A DNA stretch of 18,604 nucleotides. Source: an uncultured Oscillospiraceae bacterium (GTDB taxonomy: Bacteria > Bacillota > Clostridia > Oscillospirales > Oscillospiraceae). The stretch covers positions 1 through 18,604 of the forward strand of contig CAKTKX010000012.1 of NCBI GenBank assembly GCA_934572365.1, written 5' to 3'. The notes under the pieces were generated by a model. That model worked only from the letters and a program-made list of their open reading frames with translations. It searched no databases and was not told the DNA's origin. Made by a program: the position numbers and the translations under genes. Of the stretch, positions 1 through 7,270 are shown one piece after another. Positions within the stretch are counted from its first letter, which is position 1. Each line of letters opens with the position of its first letter.

Positions 1-812
1 GCGGCCAGCGCGATGGCGTAGATCTTGGCGTCGCCGTGATTCTGGAACAGGGACACGGGAACCTTGCAGCTGACGGGGCCGTGGAGCGCTTTGCGCAGCA
101 TGGCGGCATTCCAGTCACGAGGCATGCACATACGAACCTTCCGGGCGTGGAAAATTTCCTTCATGCCTACGGTGATGCACCAGTCGGGGATGGCGTCCAG
201 ATCGGCGCCCGCGTTCATGAACGCATTGATGGTCTTGGTCTCCCGCGCCAGTTTCAGCACCCGGGTGGGACGCTGGAGGAATTCCTCGTCCGTGCATACT
301 TCACCGGGTTCCGGCGGCTCATTGAAGGCGATATGTCCCGTGATGCCGACGCCGCCCCAGCACATATCCAGCTTGCCCAGCTTCTGGATGGTCTCCCAGA
401 TGCGGCCTTCGTTGCCCGGCTCGGGGAAAATTCTCTGCTCTTCCGGCATGAGCAGCTCAGGGTCTACCAGACCGTAGAAAATCCGATCCATGCCGCCGCG
501 GAAGGACAGCGGGTCGGTCTTGGGCAGATACTGCTTGTTCTCATCTAAGTATTCGTCCATATTGATGAACCAGCAGTTCTTCAGGCTGACCCGGTGCTTG
601 TTGATCAGCTCCACCAGCCGGGCGTAGGGGCCAAGAGGGCCGTAGGGAACGATCATAACGGTCTTTTCGCCCTTGGCGTTGTTTTCCTGGATCAGCTCCA
701 GAACCTCGATCGCCATCTTCCAATAAAGATCCACCTCTGTCTCGCACAGCTCGACCTTAATATTGCTGCCCTTGCCCAGTTCCGCGGCGGGAATCGTGCG
801 GTAGTCTGCCAT
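1..812 (-). CDS. NagB/6-phosphogluconolactonase-type sugar-phosphate isomerase, C-terminus cut by window edge
   Basis: The first 270 residues of a glucosamine-6-phosphate deaminase-like protein are visible; NagB proteins are about 240-290 aa, so little is missing. The start ATG (812-810) follows GGGAGG at 819-825 with good spacing. The NagB core is recognisable: FINMDEYLD (Asp86, equivalent to catalytic Asp72 of E. coli NagB) and GGVGITGHIAFNEPPEPGE (His160 and Glu165, equivalent to His143 and Glu148). The residue equivalent to catalytic Asp141 is Thr158, and the Lys208 region of NagB aligns to a segment without a matching Lys. I therefore call the fold with confidence but not the reaction. 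It probably acts in the cytosol on an amino-sugar or other sugar phosphate. It is divergently transcribed from an epimerase and an MFS gene, which suggests carbohydrate use. Alternatives are a NagB paralog with another substrate or a regulatory homologue. Confidence 0.85.
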   Translation of the reverse strand, partial: MADYRTIPAAELGKGSNIKVELCETEVDLYWKMAIEVLELIQENNAKGEKTVMIVPYGPLGPYARLVELINKHRVSLKNCWFINMDEYLDENKQYLPKTDPLSFRGGMDRIFYGLVDPELLMPEEQRIFPEPGNEGRIWETIQKLGKLDMCWGGVGITGHIAFNEPPEPGEVCTDEEFLQRPTRVLKLARETKTINAFMNAGADLDAIPDWCITVGMKEIFHARKVRMCMPRDWNAAMLRKALHGPVSCKVPVSLFQNHGDAKIYAIALA

Positions 813-864
813 ATTGTAACCTCCCAAAATTTATTTTTGAGCATATTGCCCATTTGCTGTTTTT

Positions 865-893
865 ATTGTAGCTGCATTTTCGCCGTTTTGCAA
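865..893 (-). promoter_or_regulatory. Promoter of the NagB-like gene
   Basis: On the minus strand, -35 TTGCAA (893-888) is separated by 17 bp from -10 TACAAT (870-865), which matches TATAAT at 5 of 6 positions. Initiation near 858 would give a leader of about 45 nt before the ribosome site. Confidence 0.7.
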
Positions 894-902
894 TATATGC
901 AA
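888..902. promoter_or_regulatory. Possible operator palindrome TTGCA-ATATA-TGCAA
   Basis: A perfect 5-bp dyad with an AT-only 5-bp centre overlaps the -35 of the minus-strand promoter. Further TGCA-type half-sites lie at 924-927 and 932-936. This could be a repressor site for the divergent sugar genes. The TTGCA arm is also simply the -35 hexamer, so chance is a real alternative. Confidence 0.3.
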
Positions 903-1044
903 TCTACACTTTCCTTTATCGAATGCACGAATTGCAGGGAAAACCCGCTTTCCCGGCGGACAGACACCCGCAAACCGGCCGCCCATGACGCTGCCGCTGC
1001 GCATATACCTTTCTTACGCAGTTTTTCATACTTTTCACAAAATC

Positions 1045-1073
1045 TTGCAAAGTGCAGCCTTTCACGCTATACT
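1045..1073 (+). promoter_or_regulatory. Promoter of the epimerase-MFS operon
   Basis: -35 TTGCAA (1045-1050), a 17-bp spacer, and -10 TATACT (1068-1073, 5 of 6 to consensus). The predicted start near 1080 leaves a leader of about 30 nt containing the CAGGAGG ribosome site (1096-1102). Confidence 0.75.
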
Positions 1074-1109
1074 GGTTACACAAATCCTATCACTTCAGGA
1101 GGACATATT

Positions 1110-1988
1110 ATGAACCTGTATACCCTTCACAATGATGTTTTGACCGTGACCCTGGACGCCTGCGGCGCCGTGCTGCACAGCATCGTCAAGGACGGCGCGG
1201 AATATCTCTGGCAGGGCAACGCCAAATACTGGGCGCGGCGAGACGCCAACCTGTTCCCCTATGTCGGTCGTCTGACCGACGGGCAGTACCTGCTGGACGG
1301 GAAGACCTACCCCATGACCATCCACGGCTTCTGCATCGGCACGGATTTCGCCGTGACCGAACAGACCGGGTCTTCCATCCGCTTCACCTTAACCGACAAC
1401 GAGAAGACCCGTTCCATGTACCCCTTCCGTTTTGCCTTCCACGTATGCTACTCCCTTCGGGAAAATCAGATCCGCAAGACCTGTCTGGTGGAAAACCGGG
1501 ATTCCCGGGAGATGTACTTCGGCATCGGCGGACACCCCGGCTTCAACGTCCCCCTGAACGGCGAGGGTTCCTTCGAGGACTGGGAGCTGGACTTTGCCGA
1601 GCCTTGCCAGCCCGTGCGGGTGGACATGGATCCCGCCAATTACCGGCTTGCCGGCACCGAATCTCCCTATCCTCTGGAAAACGGCCGCACAATTCCCCTG
1701 ACCCATGCGCTGTTCGATCTGGACGCGGTGGTGCTGGGCAATGTCAGCCGCGAATTGACCCTGCGCTCTAGCAAGTCTTCCCGCAGGGTCACGGTGTCCT
1801 TCCCGGACATGCCCTTCGTCGGATTGTGGCACGCGCCCAAAACCGACGCCCCCTACGTCTGCATCGAGCCGTGGGTCAGTCTCCCCTCTCACAGCGCCTT
1901 CGTGGAGGACTTTGCCAAACAGGAACACATGATTCACCTGCCCGCAGGCGAAACCTACCGCAATGAAATGACCGTCACCCTGGAATGA
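1110..1988 (+). CDS. Aldose 1-epimerase (mutarotase), LacX/GalM-like
   Basis: A 292-aa cytosolic protein of the galactose-mutarotase superfamily, which interconverts alpha and beta anomers of free aldoses. The start ATG at 1110 has CAGGAGG seven bases upstream; the frame stays open further upstream but crosses the promoter. Family landmarks are PYVGRL followed by TIHGF (His72), GGHPGFNVPL (His142, the expected catalytic acid) and CIEPWVSLPS (Glu253, the expected catalytic base). Together these are typical of LacX-type bacterial members. The MFS gene follows after 18 bp with no terminator between them, so the two are probably cotranscribed and may import a sugar and speed its entry into metabolism. 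The actual sugar cannot be told from the sequence. Confidence 0.9.
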   Translation: MNLYTLHNDVLTVTLDACGAVLHSIVKDGAEYLWQGNAKYWARRDANLFPYVGRLTDGQYLLDGKTYPMTIHGFCIGTDFAVTEQTGSSIRFTLTDNEKTRSMYPFRFAFHVCYSLRENQIRKTCLVENRDSREMYFGIGGHPGFNVPLNGEGSFEDWELDFAEPCQPVRVDMDPANYRLAGTESPYPLENGRTIPLTHALFDLDAVVLGNVSRELTLRSSKSSRRVTVSFPDMPFVGLWHAPKTDAPYVCIEPWVSLPSHSAFVEDFAKQEHMIHLPAGETYRNEMTVTLE

Positions 1989-2006
1989 CCGATTGGGGCC
2001 GTATTT

Positions 2007-3209
2007 ATGAAATATAAAACCCGCTTTCTTCTGTTCTTCGTGGCCATGGCGCTGTTTCACCTTGCGTCCAATTTCGCGCACCCTGTAACGCCCACCATCA
2101 TTCAGGAGCTGGGTCTGCCGGACTATATGTTCGGGCTGATGCTGGCGGTCATGATGATCGCCAACTTTGCCCTGTCCCCCTTCTGGGGCAATATCAACCG
2201 GTTCATTTCCTCCCGGGCGTCTCTGCTGATCTGCTGCCTGGGCTATGCTCTGGCGCAGCTGGGGTTCGCCTATTCCACCACCCAGGCGGGTATTCTCTTT
2301 GTGCGGTTTCTGGCAGGCGCGTTTCTCGGCGGTGTCTTCGTCAGTCTGCTGACCTACGTGGTCAATGTGGCAAAGCCGGAGGATACGGCAAAATATCTGA
2401 CCTACAGCGCCACCGTCCTTTCGGTGTTCGGCGCCTTCGGCTATCTCGTCGGCGGGGTGGTGGGAGAATTTTCCATCCGCGCCACCTTCATTTTGCAGGC
2501 AGTCACCGTGATCGTCAGCGGCATTCTGTTCCGGCTGTGCTGCGAACCGGATGCGGAACGCACCGGAAAGGTGTCCGTCAGGGAGCTTCTCGCAAACGGC
2601 AACCCCTTCGACGCCTTCCGGGACGGCAAATATTTCATGAATACCGCCTTTGTTCTTCTGTTTCTGGTGAATATTCTCATCAACCTGGGAAATACCTGCT
2701 TTGACCAGGTGTTCAACTATTACCTGAAAGACCAGCTGGGGCTGACCTCCGCCTATAACGGCATCATCAAGGCCGTGGTGGGCTTCGTGTCCTTCCTGTT
2801 CAATATGACGCTGTGCCTGTGGATCATCCGGAAGGCCGACACCGGAAAGTCCATGGTCGTGCTGGTAAGCGCCTGCACCCTGGCCTCTCTGGGGACCGTC
2901 CTTGCGCCCCAAATCTCCGTTTTCCTCTCCTGCGGCATCGCACTGTATGCCGGATACTCCGTCAGCGTCCCCGTGTTGCAGGACATGGTGGCCACCCGGG
3001 CAGACCCCGCTCAAAAGAATCTGGTCATGGGCTTCTACAACGCGACCAAATCCCTCGGCAGCATCATCGGCTCCCTCATGGCGGGATTCCTGTACGCAAT
3101 TCATACCAGGCTGCCCTTTATCTGGATCGCCGCGGTTTACGGACTGTCCATCGCCGCTGCGGCGGGGTATCTCGTGTACTGCCGGGTCGGCGAGCGAGCC
3201 AAATGCTGA
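2007..3209 (+). CDS. Major facilitator superfamily transporter (12 TM)
   Basis: A 400-aa polytopic membrane protein with twelve hydrophobic segments spread along its length, the first at about residues 7-25 and the last near 372-392, plus a central cytosolic stretch near residues 175-205. This is the usual MFS layout. The family uses proton or solute gradients to move small molecules across the cytoplasmic membrane; no substrate signature is recognised. The ribosome site before ATG 2007 is poor (GGGGCC, no AGGAGG), and the gene begins 18 bp after the epimerase stop, so its translation may be coupled to the upstream gene. The epimerase partner makes a sugar or sugar-acid substrate plausible, but that is inference. 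A drug efflux role is the main alternative. Confidence 0.85.
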   Translation: MKYKTRFLLFFVAMALFHLASNFAHPVTPTIIQELGLPDYMFGLMLAVMMIANFALSPFWGNINRFISSRASLLICCLGYALAQLGFAYSTTQAGILFVRFLAGAFLGGVFVSLLTYVVNVAKPEDTAKYLTYSATVLSVFGAFGYLVGGVVGEFSIRATFILQAVTVIVSGILFRLCCEPDAERTGKVSVRELLANGNPFDAFRDGKYFMNTAFVLLFLVNILINLGNTCFDQVFNYYLKDQLGLTSAYNGIIKAVVGFVSFLFNMTLCLWIIRKADTGKSMVVLVSACTLASLGTVLAPQISVFLSCGIALYAGYSVSVPVLQDMVATRADPAQKNLVMGFYNATKSLGSIIGSLMAGFLYAIHTRLPFIWIAAVYGLSIAAAAGYLVYCRVGERAKC

Positions 3210-3227
3210 AAAACAAGCCATTTCCCC

Positions 3228-3268
3228 GAATGTCTCCCCATTTTTCCGGGGAGACATTCTTTAATTCT
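3228..3268 (+). terminator. Intrinsic terminator after the epimerase-MFS operon
   Basis: A perfect 12-bp stem, GAATGTCTCCCC (3228-3239) with GGGGAGACATTC (3248-3259), has an 8-nt T-rich loop and is followed by TTTAATTCTT. It begins 18 bp after the MFS stop. Confidence 0.9.
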
Positions 3269-3297
3269 TAAGATTTGGTATACATACCATTTTCTTC

Positions 3298-3326
3298 TTG
3301 CTTTCCGTCGCCGCTTCCTGTATAAT
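3298..3326 (+). promoter_or_regulatory. Promoter of the secreted-protein gene
   Basis: -35 TTGCTT (3298-3303), 17-bp spacer, perfect -10 TATAAT (3321-3326). A small dyad GGTAT-AC-ATACC at 3277-3288 lies nine bases upstream of the -35 and could be an activator or repressor site. Confidence 0.75.
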
Positions 3327-3371
3327 GGTCTTACATCAATCCCCCACGGGGAAGGAAAGGAAGGATAACAC

Positions 3372-4607
3372 ATGAAAACCCACTTGAGAAGACTGCTGAT
3401 GTGCTGTCTTCTGCTGCTCATCCTCCCGATGGCTGCCTTTGCGGAGGAAAACGAATTGCCTGTGGAATGGGTTCGCTATGGCTACGGCCTGCCGAACCCC
3501 GCGTCTGTGGACGCCCATGGGCTGACCGAAGAAGCCATTACCCTTGAGGGCGTCGCCTACGCGCCCAAGCTGGAAAATGGCCGTGTCTATGTCCGTCTGG
3601 AAGACCTTGCCGCCGCCAAGCTGGTGCGGGAAAACGGCGACGCGCTCCAGACGCTGGGTCTGGCCGTGTCCGACCTGCAAATTGAAGACGGACGGCTGAA
3701 CGCCCCGGGCAAGGAGGAAGCCCTCGCCCAGTTCCTCAGCACCGCCGGAGTGGGTGTCTCGCTGAACGATTCCTTCACACTGGCAAACGCCGGGGAAGGA
3801 AAGCTGATCATCCGCATTGCAGGCTTCGTGTCGAAGGAAAGTGATGCCGCCGCTCCCGCGGCCAAGGACAATGGCTTAGAGGTCGCGGCGAAGGGTTCTC
3901 CCGAGGAATCCGAGATCATGAATTCCGTGACCAAGCGTCCGGAAGTGACCACGATCTACGTGTACTATGTCGGCTCCACGGGGCATATCCCCTCCAAGCC
4001 GGACTGTTATGCCATGAACGGCGGTCATGAGCAGACTCCCCCTGACTGGCTCACCGTTTCGGATTACTACATCGGCATCGCCTACAGTAAGGAAGACATC
4101 GACAACGGTGTGCGCTATTATCTGACGCTGGACGAGGAAGTCCCCAATAACGATCTGGAATTTAGCATCTGGGACGAAAACAAAAATAAGCTTGATCCCG
4201 GAACGGTCTACGAAGCGACGGACGCCGCCGATAAAACCGTGGATGAAGCATACAGCAACAGCAATGCTATGAACAGCGCTAGTCACGATTCCAGAGATGG
4301 CAAGCTGTTCCCCACCATCCGCGTTTCCACGGATTCCGAAGGAAAGGACGTCATCAAGACCATCCGCTTCGAGGATAAGACCCCTGACGAGGATGCTTTC
4401 GTGGAAAAGAAAGCCTACGGCTACCACGGGACGGACACCCCGCCGGAGGGCTACGAGATCGACAAGGAGCAGAGCAGCAACTCAGGCGGCACCGTCTACG
4501 TACCGGACGAGATCACCACGGTCACGACGAATCCCGATGACCCCACAGACGTCATCATAGAGATTCGGGACACGGTTTACGTGGAAACGTCGGTGAGGCC
4601 CCTGTAA
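3372..4607 (+). CDS. Secreted protein of unknown function
   Basis: A 411-aa protein with a classical signal peptide: basic KTHLRR start, hydrophobic core, and likely cleavage at AFA|EE after residue 24. The start at 3372 follows GGAAAGGAAGG. Residues of about 55-155 include a stretch (covering VRLEDLAAAKL) that loosely resembles the 'stalk' or copper-amine-oxidase-N-like domains of Firmicutes surface proteins; I hold this only weakly. The middle part (about 190-300) has beta-rich, acidic sequence, and the C-terminus is rich in Asp, Thr and Pro with no LPxTG or other visible anchor. It therefore looks exported and possibly released. The gene has its own promoter and terminator, so it is monocistronic. 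I do not recognise a function. Confidence 0.8.
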   Translation: MKTHLRRLLMCCLLLLILPMAAFAEENELPVEWVRYGYGLPNPASVDAHGLTEEAITLEGVAYAPKLENGRVYVRLEDLAAAKLVRENGDALQTLGLAVSDLQIEDGRLNAPGKEEALAQFLSTAGVGVSLNDSFTLANAGEGKLIIRIAGFVSKESDAAAPAAKDNGLEVAAKGSPEESEIMNSVTKRPEVTTIYVYYVGSTGHIPSKPDCYAMNGGHEQTPPDWLTVSDYYIGIAYSKEDIDNGVRYYLTLDEEVPNNDLEFSIWDENKNKLDPGTVYEATDAADKTVDEAYSNSNAMNSASHDSRDGKLFPTIRVSTDSEGKDVIKTIRFEDKTPDEDAFVEKKAYGYHGTDTPPEGYEIDKEQSSNSGGTVYVPDEITTVTTNPDDPTDVIIEIRDTVYVETSVRPL

Positions 4608-4622
4608 CCAGAATCCAAGCGC

Positions 4623-4650
4623 AAAAAGCCGCCCGGCCGGGCTGCTTTTT
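4623..4650 (+). terminator. Intrinsic terminator after the secreted-protein gene
   Basis: A near-perfect inverted repeat, AAAAAGCcGCCCGG / CCGGGCtGCTTTTT (one mismatch), ends in a five-T run. The arms abut, so the innermost bases form the loop. The symmetrical A and T tracts could let it work in both directions. Confidence 0.85.
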
Positions 4651-4679
4651 CCTGTTCCGAAAAATTTTTTGCCAAAAAT

Positions 4680-4708
4680 GTGACGTTTGCGTGGTAAAAT
4701 CTTATTAT
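4680..4708 (+). promoter_or_regulatory. Probable promoter of the ECF sigma operon
   Basis: -35 GTGACG (4680-4685, 4 of 6 to TTGACA), 17-bp spacer, -10 TATTAT (4703-4708, 5 of 6). This looks like a housekeeping promoter. No typical ECF-type GAAC-plus-GTC promoter is visible, so autoregulation is not evident. Confidence 0.55.
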
Positions 4709-4745
4709 CAGGGTGAAGGACAAAAAGAAAGGAAGTGACCCTCAA

Positions 4746-5300
4746 ATGGAAGACGCAAAAATCCTCGACCTCTATTTTGCCCGGGATGAGGACGCCATAA
4801 GGGAAACGGACACAGCCTACGGCAAACGGCTACACACACTGGCAAAAAACATCCTGCAAAACCGGGAGGACGCCGAGGAAAGCGTCAACGACACCTATGC
4901 CGAAGTCTGGAAAAGCATCCCGCCCCGGCGACCCAAGTATTTCTTTGCGTTTCTGGCCTCGATCTGCCGTCACCTCTCCCTGAACCGCGTGGACTGGAAG
5001 CAGGCCGCCAAGCGCCGCGCCCAGGTCGTTCCCCTCACCGAGGAAATGGAAAACTGCATCCCCGACGCCGTCCACGAGCGGCAAATGGAGGCAAAGGAGC
5101 TGGGCAAGCTGCTGGATGCTTTCCTCGAAAGTCTGCCAAAGGACAGTCGCCTGATCTTCCTGCGGCGGTACTGGTACGTGGACTCCGTCCCCGAGATCGC
5201 CGCCCGATACGGCATGACGGAAAGCAAGGTCAAAATGCAGCTGAGCCGGACGAAGGAAAAGCTCCGCTTATTTCTGGAACAGGAGGGAATTTACGTATGA
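4746..5300 (+). CDS. RNA polymerase sigma factor, ECF (sigma-70 family) type
   Basis: A 184-aa two-domain sigma factor. Residues of about 5-75 form region 2, including a helix with NREDAEESVNDTYAEVWKSI as its core recognition segment. Residues of about 133-175 form region 4, with a helix-turn-helix (VPEIAARYGMTESKVKMQLSR). Region 3 is absent, as expected for ECF sigmas. I chose ATG 4746 because it follows AGGAAGTGA (4730-4738) at ideal spacing; an upstream in-frame GTG at 4713 would lie at or before the predicted transcription start. The stop overlaps the next gene by 4 bp (ATGA), showing translational coupling to its presumed membrane-bound controller. The target regulon is unknown, although the neighbouring secreted-protein gene is a natural candidate to test. 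Confidence 0.92.
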   Translation: MEDAKILDLYFARDEDAIRETDTAYGKRLHTLAKNILQNREDAEESVNDTYAEVWKSIPPRRPKYFFAFLASICRHLSLNRVDWKQAAKRRAQVVPLTEEMENCIPDAVHERQMEAKELGKLLDAFLESLPKDSRLIFLRRYWYVDSVPEIAARYGMTESKVKMQLSRTKEKLRLFLEQEGIYV

Positions 5301-7045
5301 ACGGGCAGGAAATCTTTTTGGGGCTGAGCTACATCAGCCGGAAGTACATTGAAGAAGCGGAGACGGAAACCGTCTCCGGCGGCGCCGGCAAAGCCCACCG
5401 CATCCGCAGACCCTTTCTGCTGGCGGCGGTGATCGCCCTTGCGCTGCTGCTGGTGGGGTGCGCGGCGGTGTATGTGCTGAAAATGGAGCATGTAAAAATC
5501 AGCAGCGGCACCGACCAGCGGGATTACTCACTGGTAGATGGGGTGTACGTGAAGGACCCCCACACCGTCAGCACCACCACCCTGAGCATGGCAGGTCTGA
5601 AGGGCTCCAACGCCTATAAGGCGTGCGCGGATTTTTACGCCTACGAGACGGAACTCAGGGCGAGCGCATCCGCAAGCGGCGATTGGACAGGCTACGACGA
5701 TGCCATAAACGCCAGGGCGCAGGAGCTGGCAGAACAATACGGCTTAAAACCGGAGGGACAGCCGCTGACATTCCGCACCACCCGGAATCTGTGCAACGCG
5801 CTGGGCGTGGAACGGTTCGTGCGGGACAGTCAGAACGTCAGCATTGATATCGATCAGGGCTTTTGCCGTGACAGCGGAAACTTCTTCGTTCTGCTGCGCT
5901 TCGCCTTCCCGGAAGATCAGGGCTATGAAGTGACCTGCACCAGCGGCGCGCTCTACTGGAACCGGCAGGACACCTTCAGCCGGGAATATTTCACGCTGGA
6001 AGACCGGGGCGACTGGGTGGAGCGGAACTACACCACCTCCGCCGGGAACACTGTACTGATTCTGACCTCTCCCAGTCAGGAGCGGGGCTATATCATCTGT
6101 GACCGGGGAGACGCGTTGATGACCGTATGGCTGGACGTGAACCCGGAACTTCTCAGCGAGGATGCCGGTGTGGTATCCGCCGAATATCTGCACATGACAG
6201 ATGCGCAGCTGAACATGGTTGCCGACGCTCTGGACTTTGCCATCCAGCCGAAAACCCCTACACAGGCGGATGTGGACGCCCAGGCCGCGCCGCCTCAGGA
6301 AGCGACCCAGAACGGCTACACCCTGAAACTGAAATCCGTGGAGACCGACGGCTACGTGGCGCGGGTCGTCGTCGGCATTACCGCCCCGGAGGATGTGGAT
6401 ATAGAAAGTCTGAATATCAGCGATGGCGGAATGTTCTTCGGCACACCCGACAGAGAATCCATGGGTGGCAGCGGAGCTTTCAACGATGTGACGGACGGCG
6501 ACGGTCTTGCGAATACCAAAGATCTGGTAGCAGAATTCAGCGAATCCTTCCGGGACGGCCTGCGTCCCTTCGAGCTTGGCGCCACATGGGATCTGGACAT
6601 TACCGACCTGTATGTGGATCAATGGTTGCCGACCTCCCGTGTGCTTACGGAGGGCGAATGGCACTTTTCCATCACCTTCGACGAAACCAACACCGATTAC
6701 GATGCGTTGGAACTGATATCCAGTCCCATCACCGCAACCGCCTGCACCGGCTGGTCGCTGGACGGAAAAGACGTCCTCATGGAATTCCCGATTTCTTCCT
6801 TCAAGCTTCGCAAATTCAGCAGCGAGATCACACAGGATACCGCCGCAGAAACCGAGGAACAGCGCCGCGCCGCGCCATCTGCGGATTTCTATGGCTGGCG
6901 GAACCATTTTGCCTATGCCTTCATGAAGGACGGAACGAAAATACAGCTGCTTGAGAGGACCAATTATGAACCCATTGATCTTGCGCAGGTAGACTACGTT
7001 CTCCTTGCCGACGGCACCAAGCTCCCCGTCCCCCAGGCGCAGTGA
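5297..7045 (+). CDS. Single-pass membrane protein, probable anti-sigma partner of the ECF sigma
   Basis: A 582-aa protein whose ATG overlaps the sigma stop codon. It has a short cytosolic N-terminus (1-38) with IFLGLSYISRKYIEEAE, a motif I associate with ECF-linked membrane proteins in Oscillospiraceae. One hydrophobic helix (about 40-61) follows an IRRP basic flank, and then comes a large extracytoplasmic part of about 520 aa. A VGCAA sequence at the end of the helix looks like a lipobox, but the n-region of nearly 40 residues and the operon context argue for a transmembrane anchor. The outer part seems to hold two beta-rich regions, roughly 65-320 and 330-570, joined by an Ala/Gln/Pro-rich linker. 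The role as sigma sequestering protein and envelope sensor is inferred from coupling and topology; no zinc anti-sigma HxxxCxxC motif is seen. Confidence 0.75.
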   Translation: MNGQEIFLGLSYISRKYIEEAETETVSGGAGKAHRIRRPFLLAAVIALALLLVGCAAVYVLKMEHVKISSGTDQRDYSLVDGVYVKDPHTVSTTTLSMAGLKGSNAYKACADFYAYETELRASASASGDWTGYDDAINARAQELAEQYGLKPEGQPLTFRTTRNLCNALGVERFVRDSQNVSIDIDQGFCRDSGNFFVLLRFAFPEDQGYEVTCTSGALYWNRQDTFSREYFTLEDRGDWVERNYTTSAGNTVLILTSPSQERGYIICDRGDALMTVWLDVNPELLSEDAGVVSAEYLHMTDAQLNMVADALDFAIQPKTPTQADVDAQAAPPQEATQNGYTLKLKSVETDGYVARVVVGITAPEDVDIESLNISDGGMFFGTPDRESMGGSGAFNDVTDGDGLANTKDLVAEFSESFRDGLRPFELGATWDLDITDLYVDQWLPTSRVLTEGEWHFSITFDETNTDYDALELISSPITATACTGWSLDGKDVLMEFPISSFKLRKFSSEITQDTAAETEEQRRAAPSADFYGWRNHFAYAFMKDGTKIQLLERTNYEPIDLAQVDYVLLADGTKLPVPQAQ

Positions 7046-7059
7046 GATAACGAACCACC

Positions 7060-7180
7060 CCCCTTGCCTCTCCCTATGGGAGAGGTGGCCGAGCGCAGCG
7101 AGGACGGAGAGGGTATTCTAGGGTGCTGTACCCTCTCAGTCACCTTCGGTGACAGCTCTCCCAAAGGGAGAGCCAAGGGG
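7060..7180. repeat. 121-bp imperfect inverted repeat with internal hairpins (MITE/REP-like)
   Basis: The ends are complementary: CCCCTTGCCTCTCCC at the left and GGGAGAGCCAAGGGG at the right. Nested inside are CTCTCCC-tat-GGGAGAG (7068-7084), CTCTCCC-aaa-GGGAGAG (7156-7172), GTCACC-ttc-GGTGAC (7139-7153) and GAGAGGGTA/TACCCTCTC (7107-7115 with 7129-7137). It would fold as a cloverleaf. Very similar hairpin units are, to my recollection, dispersed in Oscillospiraceae genomes. It has no coding capacity and lies between two convergent genes, a usual place for such elements. Confidence 0.8.
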
Positions 7181-7192
7181 CTGTACATGAGA

Positions 7193-7224
7193 AATGGAGC
7201 GCATCTGTACCGATGCGCTCCATT
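7193..7224. terminator. Perfect 13-bp hairpin at the convergent gene junction
   Basis: AATGGAGCGCATC (7193-7205) and GATGCGCTCCATT (7212-7224) pair perfectly around a 6-nt loop. The tails are only moderately T-rich on each side (CGCTGTTTTA on plus, TCTCATGT on minus). It can serve as a bidirectional terminator for the two converging operons. Confidence 0.65.
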
Positions 7225-7235
7225 CGCTGTTTTAC

Positions 7236-7270
7236 GGCCACCCATGAAAGCCGGGGCGGATGGCCTTTTT
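7236..7270 (+). terminator. Second terminator for the sigma/anti-sigma operon
   Basis: GGCCACCC (7236-7243) pairs with GGATGGCC (7258-7265) with one mismatch, followed by TTTTT (7266-7270). On the minus strand the same stem pairs fully, using one G-U, but has an A-rich tail, so it suits plus-strand termination better. Confidence 0.55.

Noticed and set aside
1389..3257. Long open frame on the minus strand opposite the epimerase and MFS genes
   Set aside because: It is antisense to two recognisable genes, its translation is rich in His, Gly and Asp with no family features, and it lacks a ribosome site. High GC in third positions creates such frames.
4713..4745. GTG start giving the ECF sigma 11 extra residues
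   Set aside because: It lies at the predicted transcription start and lacks a ribosome site; ATG 4746 has an excellent one.
5455..5467. Lipobox-like VGCAA in the anti-sigma partner
   Set aside because: It follows a cytosolic stretch of nearly 40 residues needed for sigma contact; a plain transmembrane anchor fits the topology better.
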